A stretch of 64,000 bases of DNA from Corynebacterium mucifaciens (GTDB lineage: Bacteria > Actinomycetota > Actinomycetes > Mycobacteriales > Mycobacteriaceae), in contig NZ_JAAXPF010000007.1 in assembly GCF_012396315.1 (NCBI RefSeq), positions 83,292 to 147,291 on the forward strand, in the 5' to 3' direction. Numbering within the stretch: the stretch's first letter is position 1; every line of letters begins with the position of its first letter. Below the pieces are notes generated by a model. The model had not been told where the DNA came from. It did no database searches and worked only from the letters and a program-made list of their open reading frames with translations. Positions 7,171-16,936 of the stretch are shown here, one piece after another. A program made the translations under genes and the position numbers.

Positions 7171-8661
7171 ATGAACGCGTATTTCGTAACCGAGCGGGAA
7201 GGGTGCCCGATCGCTGCTGCTGGGCAAGCGCGGCGCGACGCTGAATTCCAGATGTTCCAGCGCTACGCCAAGCCGCTGGCCGAAGTGGACGACTTCGAGC
7301 TAGAGGCCTGCTCCATCGCGCTCGCCGCGGGGGAGAGCCAGGCCTGGGCTGAGACGGGGATACTCGGGTACTCCGTCCTCGCAGATCTGCCCAGGCTCCG
7401 GGAGCTTCAGGTGGAAACTCGCCGGCTGGATGTCCGCAGGCTCTCGGCTATCGAGTCCACGTTGAACCGGCTCAACGACCTTGCCACACCGGACATTCTC
7501 GAAGATATGGATGCCTACCTGGTCAAGGTGTTCACTCCGCGTGTGGCCGGGGCGGAGCTGCCGTCGCCAAGTTCGCTGAAACGCCGCCTGCGGGAACGGA
7601 TCCAGCGCATCGATGCCAAGTTGGCGCCAAACCAGAAGAAGATCAAGGACCGGAAGAAAGAAAAGGATGCCCCCTTCGGCACGTGCCGGGGCACGTTCTA
7701 CGGCCAAGATGACGGGGATGCGGGGCTGAACGTGTCTGGCGACGCCGCCACCATCGGCCTGATGGAGCGCTACACCGAGCAGATCGCACGCGAGCACAAG
7801 CTCTCACGGGACGATGCGCTCAAGGCCATCCTCACCGGCGAGGTGAAGGCCACGCCGAAGGTTGTGCTCTACATGTTCACCTCGAAAACTCCGGGCAGCT
7901 CCTACTACATACCGAACTTCGGCTGGACCGACGCCGACGGGACTGCCACGGTGGAGGCGATGCTGGAAGATAACCCTCCCCACGTCATCGACCTGGACGC
8001 CGCTGAGGGTGCGGAAACTGAAGCGTACGTCCCCTCCGCGGCCATGCGGGCGCTGGTGCAAGCCAGAGACGGAACCTGCCTCTGGCCCGGTTGCGGCGTT
8101 AAAGCCGAAAACTGCCAGCTAGACCACCGCGTCCCCTATGACGAGGGAGGCAAGACCACCCCCTCCAACCTGTTCTGCTTGTGCGCACACCACCACAACA
8201 TCAAGACCGATCGCCGCGTGTACTACGTGCCGGACCCCGTCACCGGAGACATCGTGTGGCTGCACGCTGACGGCACGTTCCAGGTGACAGAAGCCGGCGG
8301 GTTCCTTACGGACTATCTCCAGCCGGAGAACCCCCGGTGGCGAACAACCCTCGAGCAGCGCCGTCAGCAGCGGCGCGACCGGGCTGAGTTTTACCACCGC
8401 TGCCACTCCGTGGTGGAGCAGTACGAGCAGGATCGGGACTACGAAACGTGCATGGCCACCATCCACGAACTGGAGGAAAAGTTCGGCAGGCGCTTCGAGT
8501 ACCCGCCCGAGAAAGAGCCGGAACTCACACCGCAGCTCCTCGCCGCGTTGGAGGAGTACCTCCGGGACATGGCGCACGAAACAAGCCGGGAGTTCTACCT
8601 CATCCGCGACTACCCGCCCGACCACGACTTTCAGGATCCTGAAGTACCGTCGTACGCATGA
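7171..8661 (+). CDS. DUF222 / HNH endonuclease (13E12-like)
   Basis: 496 residues. The N-terminal two thirds is DUF222-like helical sequence with a Lys-rich insert (about 160-175). The C-terminal third holds an HNH nuclease: CLWPGC, then [11 protein letters not shown], then [15 protein letters not shown], with the Cys pairs and His expected for the zinc/metal site. Family members often occur in several copies per actinobacterial genome, and their function is unclear; nucleic-acid cleavage is inferred from the HNH motif. The ATG is preceded by GGAGG (7160-7164). The stop overlaps the ispF start (ATGA), so the two are translationally coupled. The gene interrupts the usual ispD-ispF pair and has its own SOS-like promoter. 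Confidence 0.88.
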   Translation: MNAYFVTEREGCPIAAAGQARRDAEFQMFQRYAKPLAEVDDFELEACSIALAAGESQAWAETGILGYSVLADLPRLRELQVETRRLDVRRLSAIESTLNRLNDLATPDILEDMDAYLVKVFTPRVAGAELPSPSSLKRRLRERIQRIDAKLAPNQKKIKDRKKEKDAPFGTCRGTFYGQDDGDAGLNVSGDAATIGLMERYTEQIAREHKLSRDDALKAILTGEVKATPKVVLYMFTSKTPGSSYYIPNFGWTDADGTATVEAMLEDNPPHVIDLDAAEGAETEAYVPSAAMRALVQARDGTCLWPGCGVKAENCQLDHRVPYDEGGKTTPSNLFCLCAHHHNIKTDRRVYYVPDPVTGDIVWLHADGTFQVTEAGGFLTDYLQPENPRWRTTLEQRRQQRRDRAEFYHRCHSVVEQYEQDRDYETCMATIHELEEKFGRRFEYPPEKEPELTPQLLAALEEYLRDMAHETSREFYLIRDYPPDHDFQDPEVPSYA

Positions 8662-9143
8662 CAGATCTCCGAGTAGGCACGGCGTTTGACGCCCACCAGA
8701 TCCAAGCCGGGAAAGCATGCTGGATCGCGGGCATCCTGCACGAAGGCCAGGACGGCTGCGAGGGGCATTCCGACGGTGACGTGGTCAGCCACGCCATCGT
8801 GGACGCCGTCTTATCCGCATCGGGCCTGGGTGACCTCGGCTCATTCGTCGGCGTGGGGCGCCCGGAATACGACGGGGTGCGCGGGGTCGAGCTTCTGCAG
8901 GAGCTCAAGGAACTGATTGAAAACCAAGGCCACCGAGTGGTGAACGTCTCGGCCCAACTCATCGGGCAGACCCCAAAGATGGGGCCGGTGCGGGAAGAAG
9001 CCGAGCGGGTCCTGTCGGAGGCGCTCGGTGCCCCGGTGTCCGTTTCAGCGACAACCACAGACCGCATGGGGTTCACCGGCAGCGGTGAGGGTCGGGCGGC
9101 CATTGCAACGGCGCTGGTGGAACGAAAGTTCCCCACCTCGTAA
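8658..9143 (+). CDS. ispF: 2-C-methyl-D-erythritol 2,4-cyclodiphosphate synthase
   Basis: Fifth step of the MEP pathway, forming the cyclic diphosphate. The metal ligands are present: D11 and H13 in AFDAH, and H45 in GDVVSH after the GHSDGD motif. The C-terminal [14 protein letters not shown] signature is complete. The length of 161 residues is normal. Translation starts at an ATG that overlaps the stop of the HNH gene, so expression probably depends on the transcript from the HNH promoter or on read-through from carD-ispD. Confidence 0.94.
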   Translation: MTDLRVGTAFDAHQIQAGKACWIAGILHEGQDGCEGHSDGDVVSHAIVDAVLSASGLGDLGSFVGVGRPEYDGVRGVELLQELKELIENQGHRVVNVSAQLIGQTPKMGPVREEAERVLSEALGAPVSVSATTTDRMGFTGSGEGRAAIATALVERKFPTS

Positions 9144-9193
9144 CGAAAGATCCCACTTCGCTTTCTCGGGTTCCGCCGAGGAAATTGTGGGGT

Positions 9194-9199
9194 TACCGT
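9194..9199 (+). promoter_or_regulatory. Leaderless -10 (TACCGT) of the secreted-paralogue cluster
   Basis: TACCGT ends 6 bases before the ATG at 9206. It is the only promoter-like element seen ahead of the three tandem secreted-protein genes, which have almost no intergenic space after it. Confidence 0.4.
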
Positions 9200-9205
9200 G
9201 ACCCC

Positions 9206-10459
9206 ATGCGAAAGATCAGGACAGCACTCGTTGCGGTGCTTGGAACGGTCGCGATGGCGCACGCCCCGATCGCGGCGGCGATTCCGGCTATGCCGCAGGG
9301 ATACCCGATCGAGGGGCTCGACACCGCCTGCCAGGCCGGAGTCACCCCGGAGTGGCGCTACGGCGAGACAGCCCGCCGCTACCTGGCGGACGGCACCCTC
9401 CAGTTCACCAACAACACCGATCAGACCGTGCCGTACACGGCGACGGTGGAAACGGGCACCAACCGCAAGATCGAGGCGAACTCGAAGGCCACGCTGCCGA
9501 GCGGGTGGGACACCACCGCCAAGAGCGACATCGGCTTGAAAGAGTCCAACGGCTGGATCGAGGGCGAAACCTTTGGGCCCATCGAGCTTGGGCCGGGCGA
9601 ATCCTTCCGCGTGGATTACGGCGTGCTGGAGAAGGACTTCATCTCCATGTTCATGACCTGCGACAACGGCGTGCTGCGCAACGCCCCGGGCGCGAACGTC
9701 ATTCGCGGCACGGGCCCGGCAGAGCGCTACGCCTTCGCCTACATCATCAAGGCGGACGGCTCCGTGTCCAACCTCGCCATGGAGATCCCGTCGCGCAGCG
9801 AGGGCGCAAATTCCCGGCCGTCGGGCGACACCTACACCGCCACCTCGGGCCCGAGCCTGGAGAAGGTGGCGGACGAGCGCGACACCGTGGTCAAGCCCGA
9901 TGCCCAGTTCCGCCGCGACAAGGAATGGCCCGAGCTGAACCAGCCGGCACGCCAGGGCGACAAGTCCTACTACCCGTACGACATCGAGGCCGTGGCACCG
10001 ACGTTCCGCAAGCCGGGCTACTCCCAGGACTTCCTCAACTGGTCTAAGGGCGACTACACCTTCAGGCCCGTCACGGACTACGTCGTCGGTGCGGAGAACA
10101 ACCAGTACGTCAACTGGATGGGCAACGGCGGCCGGCTGCCGCAAGGCTGGCTGTCCTCGGTCGGCGCCGTCAAGCGGGCGTACATGCCGGTGAACACCGC
10201 GCTCAAGCCCATCGACCTGAAGCCGGGCGACCGTGTCCACATCGAGTACGGCACGACCATGACGCGGATCAACTACCGCGAAATCTCCGCTGGCCGAGAC
10301 GGCAAGTACTCCCGCGTGACGGCCCACCCGCAGTCTGCGGCCCCGTCCGGTTTCTGGGCCGAGGCCACAGTGACCAGCAAGGACGGATCCAAGCGGACCG
10401 TCGACGTCACCCCCGACGAGTACCGCAACCTCCCTGTTCCCACCCAGACCTACCTCTAA
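9206..10459 (+). CDS. Secreted protein, long member of three-paralogue cluster
   Basis: 417 residues with a signal peptide (about 1-29, ending AIAAAIPA). Residues of about 40-165 match the two proteins encoded next: ETARRY, then TNNTDQTVPYTATVE, a Ser/Thr-rich alternating stretch, then GPIELGPGESFRVDYG and a lone Cys (MTC). The remaining 250 residues are unique to this member. They contain a second, similar turn (IDLKPGDRVHIEYG) that hints at an internal duplication. No catalytic motif was recognised. The alternating polar/apolar strands and the GP-Y/I-x-L-x-PG turn resemble aerolysin/ETX-type beta-pore proteins, but that is a weak, pattern-level comparison. Leaderless start, with TACCGT 6 bases upstream. 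Confidence 0.7.
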   Translation: MRKIRTALVAVLGTVAMAHAPIAAAIPAMPQGYPIEGLDTACQAGVTPEWRYGETARRYLADGTLQFTNNTDQTVPYTATVETGTNRKIEANSKATLPSGWDTTAKSDIGLKESNGWIEGETFGPIELGPGESFRVDYGVLEKDFISMFMTCDNGVLRNAPGANVIRGTGPAERYAFAYIIKADGSVSNLAMEIPSRSEGANSRPSGDTYTATSGPSLEKVADERDTVVKPDAQFRRDKEWPELNQPARQGDKSYYPYDIEAVAPTFRKPGYSQDFLNWSKGDYTFRPVTDYVVGAENNQYVNWMGNGGRLPQGWLSSVGAVKRAYMPVNTALKPIDLKPGDRVHIEYGTTMTRINYREISAGRDGKYSRVTAHPQSAAPSGFWAEATVTSKDGSKRTVDVTPDEYRNLPVPTQTYL

Positions 10460-10468
10460 GGAATCGCC

Positions 10469-11026
10469 ATGAAACGCACCGTTGCTCTGCTGACCGCCGC
10501 CGCATTCGCCCTCGCGCCCGCCGCGAACGCCCTGCCGCAGCGCGACTACGACGCGACCAACCCGACCACCATCGGCGCGAAGTGCGCCAACCCCGGCGAC
10601 CGCGGCCAGACGGTGGAGATCGTCCGCAGCTACTTCGACGGCTCCGCCGGCACCTGGACCGTGTCCAACTACAACGATGAGCCGCTGTCTATCACCCGCT
10701 CCGTCACGGAGACGAAGACCAAGACCTGGAACGTCACCGCCGGCCTGAGCTTCGACGTGGCCAAGCTGATCCAGTTCACGTTCTCCACCAGCTACACGGA
10801 CCAGCAGTCCTACGAGGTGGGCGAGAAGATCGGCCCGTACAACATCGCGCCGGGCAAGACCGCTGTGCTGCAGGCCGGCTGGATCGTGTCCGACTTCCGC
10901 GGCCAGGAGACCGTCTGCGGCGCCGACCACACCTGGCAGGGCGCGGGCAACACCTTCACCGCGACCATGCCGAAGGAGCGCCACGTCCGCGTCAGCACCC
11001 GCGACAACACCGATTGGGCGGCGTAA
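10469..11026 (+). CDS. Secreted protein, second member of three-paralogue cluster
   Basis: 185 residues with a cleavable signal peptide (about 1-22, ending AANA). The mature protein begins with a short Cys-containing stretch (KCANPG). It continues with VEIVRSYF, VSNYNDEPLSITRSV and a long run in which polar and apolar residues alternate (about 75-115). It ends with IGPYNIAPGKTAVLQAGW and a second Cys before DHTW. The two cysteines could pair. It starts 9 bases after the previous stop and abuts the next gene. The alternating run is what an amphipathic membrane-inserting beta-hairpin would look like; this is inference only. Confidence 0.75.
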   Translation: MKRTVALLTAAAFALAPAANALPQRDYDATNPTTIGAKCANPGDRGQTVEIVRSYFDGSAGTWTVSNYNDEPLSITRSVTETKTKTWNVTAGLSFDVAKLIQFTFSTSYTDQQSYEVGEKIGPYNIAPGKTAVLQAGWIVSDFRGQETVCGADHTWQGAGNTFTATMPKERHVRVSTRDNTDWAA

Positions 11027-11584
11027 ATGAGGAAGGTCGTGCCTGCGCTGCTGGCGTGTCTGGCGCTCGCCGCCCCTGCACACGCAGAGTCCTACGATTT
11101 CGAGCTCCCGCAGCGGTGGAATGAGGACCTCACGCCGGGGACCCACTGCGCCACCCCGGGCAGGACGGACACGTACGTCGAGGCCACCCGCCGCTGGTTC
11201 AAGCAGACGGACGCGGCGAGCGTGAGCAACGACACCGAAGCACCGGTGCCCGTGGAGCAGACTGTGAAAGAAAAGCGGGTGCAGACGCTGGAGGTCTCCG
11301 GCACCTTCACGCCCAAGGGGGACCTGGTCAAGAACGTCTCCCGTGCGTACGGCTGGAAGTACGTCCACGAGGTCTACTGGTCCCTCAACCAGGTGGTCGG
11401 CCCGTACACGCTTGACTCGGGCAAGCAGGGCCGGCTCGTGTGGGGTTTCACCATGCTCGATGGGGACGCCCAGGACGTCAAGTGCAGCCCGGACCAGGTG
11501 TGGCAGCCGATTGGCCAGCCGTACTCCTTCAGCGTCCCCGAGGCCCGCTACTCGGAGCTGAGGGTGGAGTCCACCCAGCTGTAG
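11027..11584 (+). CDS. Secreted protein, third member of three-paralogue cluster
   Basis: 185 residues, starting immediately after the stop of the previous gene. The signal peptide is about residues 1-20 (ending PAHA). The same landmarks recur in the same order as in its neighbour: [47 protein letters not shown], and a Cys before the D-x-x-W motif (CSPDQVW). Identity between the two is modest, so the copies are old or fast evolving. The middle region is less Ser/Thr-rich than in the second member. Function unknown; co-expression and possibly co-assembly of the three products are likely from the layout. Confidence 0.75.
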   Translation: MRKVVPALLACLALAAPAHAESYDFELPQRWNEDLTPGTHCATPGRTDTYVEATRRWFKQTDAASVSNDTEAPVPVEQTVKEKRVQTLEVSGTFTPKGDLVKNVSRAYGWKYVHEVYWSLNQVVGPYTLDSGKQGRLVWGFTMLDGDAQDVKCSPDQVWQPIGQPYSFSVPEARYSELRVESTQL

Positions 11585-11587
11585 ACT
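11582..11587 (+). promoter_or_regulatory. Leaderless -10 (TAGACT) of cysS
   Basis: TAGACT overlaps the stop codon of the preceding gene and lies 8 bases before the GTG start of cysS, consistent with a leaderless cysS transcript independent of the secreted-protein cluster. Confidence 0.4.
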
Positions 11588-11595
11588 GCTGTGTT

Positions 11596-12921
11596 GTGAA
11601 TCAACGCATCTTCGACACCAAGACCCGCACACTGCGCGACTTCGAGCCGATCACACCCGGCCGTGTCTCCATGTACGTGTGCGGCGCCACCCCGCAGGCC
11701 AAGCCCCACATTGGGCACCTGCGCTCCGGTGTCGCGTTCGACATCGTGCGCCGCTGGTTCCTCGCCAACGGCTACGACGTCGCGTTCGTGCGCAACGTCA
11801 CGGACATCGACGACAAGATCCTGACCAAGGCGAGCGAACACGGCCGCCCCTGGTGGGAGTGGGTGTCCACCCACGAGCGCGAATTCACCCGCGCCTACGA
11901 CACCCTCGGCGTGCTCCCACCGTCCGTGGAGCCGCGGGCAACCGGCCACGTAACCCAGATGGTCGAGTACATGCAGCGGCTTATCGACGCCGGCTTCGCC
12001 TACACCCGCGACGGGTCCGTCTACTTCGACGTCAACGCGTGGGTGAACGGGGGCGGGGACTACGGCTCGATCTCCGGCAACCGGCTGGAGGACATGACGG
12101 GCGACGACCCAGACTTCGCACTCTGGAAGGCCGCGAAGCCGGGCGAGCCGAGCTGGCCCACCCCGTGGGGCCCGGGCAGGCCCGGCTGGCACCTGGAGTG
12201 CTCGGCGATGTCCACGTGGTACCTGGGCCCCGAGTTCGACATCCACGGCGGCGGGCTCGACCTGCAGTTCCCGCACCACGAGAACGAGCAGGCGCAGTCG
12301 CACGCCGCTGGGGACGGTTTCGCCCGCTTCTGGATGCACAACCACTGGGTCACGATGGCGGGGGAGAAGATGTCGAAGTCCCTCGGCAACGTGCTTTCCA
12401 TCGACGCGATGCTGGAGCAGGTGCGCCCGGTGGAGCTGCGCTACTACCTGGGTTCCGCGCACTACCGCAGCGTGCTGGAGTACTCGCCGGAGGCGCTGCA
12501 GGAGGCGGCAGCCGGGTACCGGCGCATCGAAGAATTCGTCAAACGCGCCGGTACGCCCGAGCCGACCACGTGGACGGAAGGGTTTGCGCAGGCGCTTGAC
12601 GACGACTTCGCCGTGCCCAAGGCGCTGGCGGAGATCCACAACGTCGTGCGCGAGGGCAACAAGGCTGCGGATCCGGCGCCGCTCGCGGCACAGGTGCGTG
12701 CGATGGCGGCCGTGCTGGGTGTGGACCCGGGGGCGTGGCCGTCGTCGTCAAGCAATAGCGCCGCGCTGGACGTGCTGGTTCGTGCTGAGCTGGAGCGCAG
12801 GGCGACCGCACGGGCGGAGAAGGACTGGGCGACCGCGGACGAGGTGCGCGACCGCCTGGCCGCGGCCGGCATCGAGGTGACCGATACGGCCGATGGGCCG
12901 CAGTGGCAGGTGAAGGAGTAG
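11596..12921 (+). CDS. cysS: Cysteinyl-tRNA synthetase
   Basis: Charges tRNA-Cys. The 441-residue class I enzyme has a zinc-site Cys (C29 in YVCG), the HIGH motif at 38-41 (PHIGH), further zinc ligands in the HLECS and HHENE regions, and KMSKS starting at residue 258. The GTG start gives the family N-terminus. It is not MshC, which has a different C-terminal region and lacks the tRNA-binding tail. The rlmB-like methyltransferase gene follows after 3 bases, a pairing common in actinobacteria. Confidence 0.93.
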   Translation: MNQRIFDTKTRTLRDFEPITPGRVSMYVCGATPQAKPHIGHLRSGVAFDIVRRWFLANGYDVAFVRNVTDIDDKILTKASEHGRPWWEWVSTHEREFTRAYDTLGVLPPSVEPRATGHVTQMVEYMQRLIDAGFAYTRDGSVYFDVNAWVNGGGDYGSISGNRLEDMTGDDPDFALWKAAKPGEPSWPTPWGPGRPGWHLECSAMSTWYLGPEFDIHGGGLDLQFPHHENEQAQSHAAGDGFARFWMHNHWVTMAGEKMSKSLGNVLSIDAMLEQVRPVELRYYLGSAHYRSVLEYSPEALQEAAAGYRRIEEFVKRAGTPEPTTWTEGFAQALDDDFAVPKALAEIHNVVREGNKAADPAPLAAQVRAMAAVLGVDPGAWPSSSSNSAALDVLVRAELERRATARAEKDWATADEVRDRLAAAGIEVTDTADGPQWQVKE

Positions 12922-12924
12922 ACC

Positions 12925-13857
12925 ATGGCAAAACCGTACGAGCGGCCTGACAAGCAGAAGAAGAACAAGAAGGGCCCCACCAAGGGCTCAGGCGGGCAGC
13001 GCCGCCGCGGCCTGCGCGGCAAGGGAGCGACCCCGAAGGCCGAAGACCGCGTTTACCACGCGGCGCACAAGCGCAAGCTGGAGCAGCAGCGCCGCGCCCA
13101 GGGGCGCCACGACCGCGAGGTGGCGGACATGGTGGTCGGCCGCAACCCGGTGGTGGAGTGCCTGAAGGCGAAGGTGCCGGCGGAGGCAATGTACGTGGCG
13201 GCCGGCACCGGCCACGACGAGCGCCTGAGCGAGGCCGTGGGCCTGGCCAACTCCAAGAACATCCCGGTGCACGAGGTGCCGCGCCAGCAGCTCGACGCCA
13301 TGACCGGCAACGGCATGCACCAGGGCATTGGGCTGAAGATCCAGCCGTACAAGTATGCCGACTTGGACGATCTGCTGGAGTCTGTGGACGGGCCAGGCAT
13401 GTTCGTCGTGTTGGACAACATCACGGACCCCCGCAACCTGGGTGCGGTCATCCGCTCCACCGCGGCGTTCGGCGGCAACGGCGTGATCATCCCGGAGCGC
13501 CGTTCCGCGCAGGTCACGGGCGTGGCGTGGCGCACCTCGGCGGGCACAGCCGCCCGGCTGCCGGTGGCGCGCGTGACCAACGTGACGCGCACCGTGAAGC
13601 AGTTCCAGGACAACGGCTACACGGTGGTCGGCCTCGACGCGGGCGGGGAGCACACCCTCGACACCTTTGACCAGGCCACCGAGCCGGTCGTCATCGTTGT
13701 CGGTTCCGAGGGCAAGGGCATCTCGCGCCTCGTGCGCGAAAACTGCGACGTGATCATGTCCGTGCCCATGGAGGACTGGGTTGAATCCCTCAACGCCTCC
13801 GTTGCGGCTGGCGTGGTGCTCAGCGAGTTTGCCCGGCAAAGAAGAACTGCCGGATAA
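12925..13857 (+). CDS. rlmB: 23S rRNA 2'-O-ribose methyltransferase, RlmB/TrmH family
   Basis: SPOUT-class methyltransferase, probably modifying a guanosine in domain V of 23S rRNA. Residues of about 1-60 are a very basic, probably disordered extension (Lys/Arg/Gly-rich). A small L30e-like substrate-binding domain begins at VVGRNPVVE. The knotted catalytic domain has [14 protein letters not shown] (motif 1), [10 protein letters not shown] (motif 2) and [19 protein letters not shown] (motif 3). The motif-3 sequence replaces the usual I-P-M with V-P-M, still compatible with activity. The C-terminus overlaps the convergent esterase gene by 38 bases. The exact rRNA target is inferred from the family. 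Confidence 0.88.
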   Translation: MAKPYERPDKQKKNKKGPTKGSGGQRRRGLRGKGATPKAEDRVYHAAHKRKLEQQRRAQGRHDREVADMVVGRNPVVECLKAKVPAEAMYVAAGTGHDERLSEAVGLANSKNIPVHEVPRQQLDAMTGNGMHQGIGLKIQPYKYADLDDLLESVDGPGMFVVLDNITDPRNLGAVIRSTAAFGGNGVIIPERRSAQVTGVAWRTSAGTAARLPVARVTNVTRTVKQFQDNGYTVVGLDAGGEHTLDTFDQATEPVVIVVGSEGKGISRLVRENCDVIMSVPMEDWVESLNASVAAGVVLSEFARQRRTAG

Positions 13858-14602
13858 GCTCCCCGCCGGTCGGTGTCTTGGGGTTGGGGCCCAGCCGGGG
13901 GTCGAGGTCTTTGTTCACCGGCACGAGGTGCCCGGCGCCGCGGAGGGTGACAAGTCTGACCGGGTGGGGCCCGCCCCAGTCGTCGATGCGGAGCGCGTCG
14001 CTTGCGGTCACCTCGTGGCGGGTGCACCCGTTCAACTCGGCGAAGAACGCGGCCGAGTCGGTGGCGGAGCGGGTTGTTCCCCGGTTGTTGCCGCCAATGC
14101 CGGCCATGCCGCCGTTGTAGGGCACGAGCGGGTCCTCGGTGCCGTGGACGGACAGCAGCGGCGTGGGTTGGTAGCGCTCGGTGGAGGTTAGGGTGTTGTC
14201 GGGGGTCGGCATCGAGGCGCCAAAGGTGGCCGCGCCGGTGAGCAGGCCGGGGGCGTCGAAAAGCAGGCGCATGACCATCTGGCCACCGTTAGAGAACCCG
14301 CAGCCGATCACGGTGCCGGCGCGGTAGTGCTCCACCACCGTGGTCAGGAAGCCGACGTCGTCGATACGCAGGCGGCGCGCGTCCTCGTTGAAGCCGGCGC
14401 GCAGGTCGTTGAAATGGTGCTTCACGCCGTCCGGGTAGACCACGGTGGGGCCGAGGCCCTCAAAGGTGCGGTCGGTGAAATTGCGCATCACGTTGCTGGA
14501 TTGCAAGGAGCCGTGCAGGACCAGCAAGAGGGCATCGGGATCGCCGGGTATTTCCACCCAGCGGCGCTCGCGGCCTTGGTGGGTCAGCGTGTGGCGCTTC
14601 AT
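13820..14602 (-). CDS. Alpha/beta-hydrolase, LpqC / PHB-depolymerase-like esterase
   Basis: 260 residues. Beta-strand followed by LVLHGSLQ (oxyanion region), nucleophile elbow GCGFSNGGQ, then [12 protein letters not shown] (acid residue) and GAGHLVP (catalytic His). This is the layout of the polyhydroxybutyrate-depolymerase-like esterases that include mycobacterial LpqC. Unlike LpqC it has no signal peptide or lipobox, so a cytoplasmic location is likely. It is the last gene of the minus-strand ots operon and overlaps the end of otsB by 4 bases. The substrate is unknown. Confidence 0.75.
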   Translation of the reverse strand: MKRHTLTHQGRERRWVEIPGDPDALLLVLHGSLQSSNVMRNFTDRTFEGLGPTVVYPDGVKHHFNDLRAGFNEDARRLRIDDVGFLTTVVEHYRAGTVIGCGFSNGGQMVMRLLFDAPGLLTGAATFGASMPTPDNTLTSTERYQPTPLLSVHGTEDPLVPYNGGMAGIGGNNRGTTRSATDSAAFFAELNGCTRHEVTASDALRIDDWGGPHPVRLVTLRGAGHLVPVNKDLDPRLGPNPKTPTGGELIRQFFFAGQTR

Positions 14603-15282
14603 GCCTGCCTTTCGTCTGCGAGCTGGGTGAGGTACTCGGCCATGGCGTCGACGTCGTCGAGGCGCACGGTGGCTATCGACGGCTTCGCGCCCACCTTGAT
14701 GCCAATGTCGCGCGGCCCCAGCACCGCGATGGCGTGCTCGTCCGTGTCGTCGTCGCCGGCGAACACGGTGACGTCGAAGGCCCGCTTGTACTCGGCCAGG
14801 AAGCTGCCCTTGGTAATGCTCACGGCAGAGAACTCCACCACGTTGTGGCCCTGCGTTTTCGGCCGGCCACCCGTGTCGATGGCGTTTGCCGCAGCGAGGA
14901 TCGCCTGGGCGACAGCTGGGTCGCGGACCTGCGCCACGTGCAGCACTCGCTGGAAGGGTTTGACCTCCACGCAGGCGCCGTCGGTGGCGAGTGGAGCCAG
15001 CTGTGCCTCGATGTTGTCCAGGTACGCACGGTCGGCGGCGGAAAGCGTCGGCCCCGGCTCCGCGCCGTGGGATCCGACAACCGTGACGGGGAGGTCCGCG
15101 GGCAGAATCTGCCGGATGCCCGCGATGTGGCGGCCGGTGAGGATGACCACCTCGGTGTCGGGGGCCGCCGCCAGCCTGCGGATAGCGCGCTCGGCGCCGG
15201 GGTGGATGCGCACCGCGTACGGATCCGGGTTCAGCTCGGCGAGGGTGCCGTCGAAATCCAGGCACACAAGCATGCTGCTCAT
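14599..15282 (-). CDS. otsB: Trehalose-6-phosphate phosphatase
   Basis: Dephosphorylates trehalose 6-phosphate made by OtsA. HAD-superfamily enzyme of 227 residues. Motif I is LDFDGTLA at the N-terminus with the nucleophile Asp, motif II is in VVILTGR, and the C-terminal metal motif is FAGDDDTDEHA. It is a compact phosphatase without the long N-terminal extension of mycobacterial OtsB1. It overlaps the preceding lipoprotein gene by 4 bases and the following esterase gene by 4 bases, so the operon is tightly coupled. Confidence 0.93.
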   Translation of the reverse strand: MSSMLVCLDFDGTLAELNPDPYAVRIHPGAERAIRRLAAAPDTEVVILTGRHIAGIRQILPADLPVTVVGSHGAEPGPTLSAADRAYLDNIEAQLAPLATDGACVEVKPFQRVLHVAQVRDPAVAQAILAAANAIDTGGRPKTQGHNVVEFSAVSITKGSFLAEYKRAFDVTVFAGDDDTDEHAIAVLGPRDIGIKVGAKPSIATVRLDDVDAMAEYLTQLADERQA

Positions 15283-15662
15283 CGCATCAGCCTCACGGTC
15301 CGCCCGTCGGCGTCCACCAGCACGAGCTCGTAGTCGGCGGGGCGCGTCAGGTGCAGCGCCGCGCCGTCCACGATGAGCTCTGTGAGCTGGTCGTGGGTGT
15401 GGCGCGCCCAGCCGGCGCAGTCCCCCGGGTCACCCACCTGGACCTGCGAAAGGGTGACGTCGGTGTCGCCGTCGTACACGCCGGAGATATCCGCGCAGCC
15501 GGTGGTGCCGGCGAAGCTGTGGTCGTCGATACGCACCCGCGCAGGCGACATCTTAGTGGCTGGCAGGTCCTCATCCGCGCGCACGGAAACAACCTGCCAG
15601 CTCGGCGCCGGCGCACAGGCTGTGAGGACGAGCAGGGAAGCGGCGGGGAGGGCGCGCCTCAC
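15279..15662 (-). CDS. META/HslJ-like lipoprotein in the ots operon
   Basis: 127 residues from a GTG that overlaps the otsA stop (GTGA). A signal peptide with lipobox LTAC places the acylated Cys near residue 16. The mature part contains [18 protein letters not shown], which resembles the G-C-N..S-G-x-Y hallmark of META/HslJ domains. A second Cys in GDCAGW may pair with the first. META proteins are small extracytoplasmic beta-proteins linked to stress resistance in other bacteria; the role here is unknown. It sits between otsA and otsB and is translationally coupled to both. Confidence 0.7.
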   Translation of the reverse strand: MRRALPAASLLVLTACAPAPSWQVVSVRADEDLPATKMSPARVRIDDHSFAGTTGCADISGVYDGDTDVTLSQVQVGDPGDCAGWARHTHDQLTELIVDGAALHLTRPADYELVLVDADGRTVRLMR

Positions 15663-16936
15663 AGCTGCTCCAGGAACGACTGCGCCCACGCGGTGACGTC
15701 GTGTTCCATCACCCAATCGTGCATGTGACGCATGCGGGCCGGCTCCGGCTCGGTGGCCGCCATGATCGCGTCCTTGACGGATTCGAGGTCGAACGGGTTG
15801 CACAGGTACGCCTCGTGCAGCTCCACGGCCGCGCCGGCGAACTCCGAGAGCACCAGCGCGCCAGACGCGTCCGGGTGGGCGGCGACGTACTCTTTGGCCA
15901 CCAGGTTCATCCCGTCCTTGAACGGGGTGACCAGCATGATGTCCGCCGCCGCGTAGTAGATGCCGAGCTGTTCCTTGGGAATGCTGCGGTGCACGTAATG
16001 CACCACCGGCCGGCCTACTTCCCCGAAGCCGCCGTTGATGCGGCCGATCGCTTCCTCCACCTCGCGCCGGGTGGTGCGGTAGTCCTCGATGCGCTCGCGC
16101 GACGGCGTCGCCAGCTGGATGAAGGCGGCGTCTTGTAGCTTCCCCTCCTCCAGCAGCGACTCAAGCGCCAGCAGGCGCTGCAGAATGCCTTTGGTGTAAT
16201 CCAGGCGGTCCACACCCAGCAGCAGATGCTTCGGGTCGCCCACGGACGCGCGGAGCTCGCGTATCGACGTCTCCGGTGCCGCCGCAATCTCCGCGGAGTC
16301 GATGGAGATGGGGAAAGTCCCGGTCCGGATCTCCTCGGTGAGCAGGCGGAAGTTCTCCTCGTCGGCGCCGCGCTGGAAGCCGATGAGGTCGCAACCCTTC
16401 AGGCCCTCCAGGATCTCCTCGCGCCACGGCAGCTGGTGGAACAGCGCAGGCGCCGGGAACGGAATGTGCAGGAAAAACCCGATGGTGACGTCGGGGCGGA
16501 TCTCCTTGAGCATCCCCGGGACGAGCTGCAGCTGGTAGTCCTGCACCCACACGGTGGCGTTCTCTGCGGCGGCGTGGGCGGCCGCCTCCGCGAACCTGCG
16601 GTTAACCGCGACGTAGCGCTCCCACCACTGCTGGTTGTACTCCGGCTGGACGATCAGGTCGTGGTAGAGCGGCCACAGCGTGGAGTTGGAAAAGCCCTCG
16701 TAGAACCCCTCGAAGTCCTCCTGGTCCAAAGCGACCGGCAGCAGGGAAATGCCGCCAAACTCAAACGGCTCGAGCGCTTCACCGATGGTGCCGGGCCACC
16801 CCACCCAGCACCCTTCCTGCGCCCGGAGCACGGGAGCGAGCGCGGCGACGAGGCCGCCGGGGGAGACTTCGTACTGATCCCCAACCTTGTCCACCGGCAG
16901 GCGGTTCGCCACGACGACGAAGTCGTTGTCCCCCAT
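15659..16936 (-). CDS. otsA: Alpha,alpha-trehalose-phosphate synthase
   Basis: GT20 glycosyltransferase joining UDP-glucose and glucose 6-phosphate; trehalose is also the carrier for mycolates in this group. The 425-residue protein has the N-terminal [40 protein letters not shown], and the donor site [27 protein letters not shown] follows in the C-terminal half. All are standard OtsA landmarks. It is somewhat shorter than E. coli OtsA (about 474), the difference being spread out. It begins directly after the Lys-rich protein gene. Confidence 0.94.
   Translation of the reverse strand: MGDNDFVVVANRLPVDKVGDQYEVSPGGLVAALAPVLRAQEGCWVGWPGTIGEALEPFEFGGISLLPVALDQEDFEGFYEGFSNSTLWPLYHDLIVQPEYNQQWWERYVAVNRRFAEAAAHAAAENATVWVQDYQLQLVPGMLKEIRPDVTIGFFLHIPFPAPALFHQLPWREEILEGLKGCDLIGFQRGADEENFRLLTEEIRTGTFPISIDSAEIAAAPETSIRELRASVGDPKHLLLGVDRLDYTKGILQRLLALESLLEEGKLQDAAFIQLATPSRERIEDYRTTRREVEEAIGRINGGFGEVGRPVVHYVHRSIPKEQLGIYYAAADIMLVTPFKDGMNLVAKEYVAAHPDASGALVLSEFAGAAVELHEAYLCNPFDLESVKDAIMAATEPEPARMRHMHDWVMEHDVTAWAQSFLEQL

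Noticed and set aside
8600..11632. Open frame of about 1010 codons on the minus strand across ispF and the secreted paralogues
   Set aside because: It is antisense to four well-supported genes, and its translation is Val/Gly/Arg/His-rich without motifs, as expected for a shadow of GC-rich codon bias.
15659..16936. OtsA suspected of truncation because it is shorter than the E. coli enzyme
   Set aside because: All family motifs are present from start to end and the C-terminal helix is normal; the difference is spread over loops.
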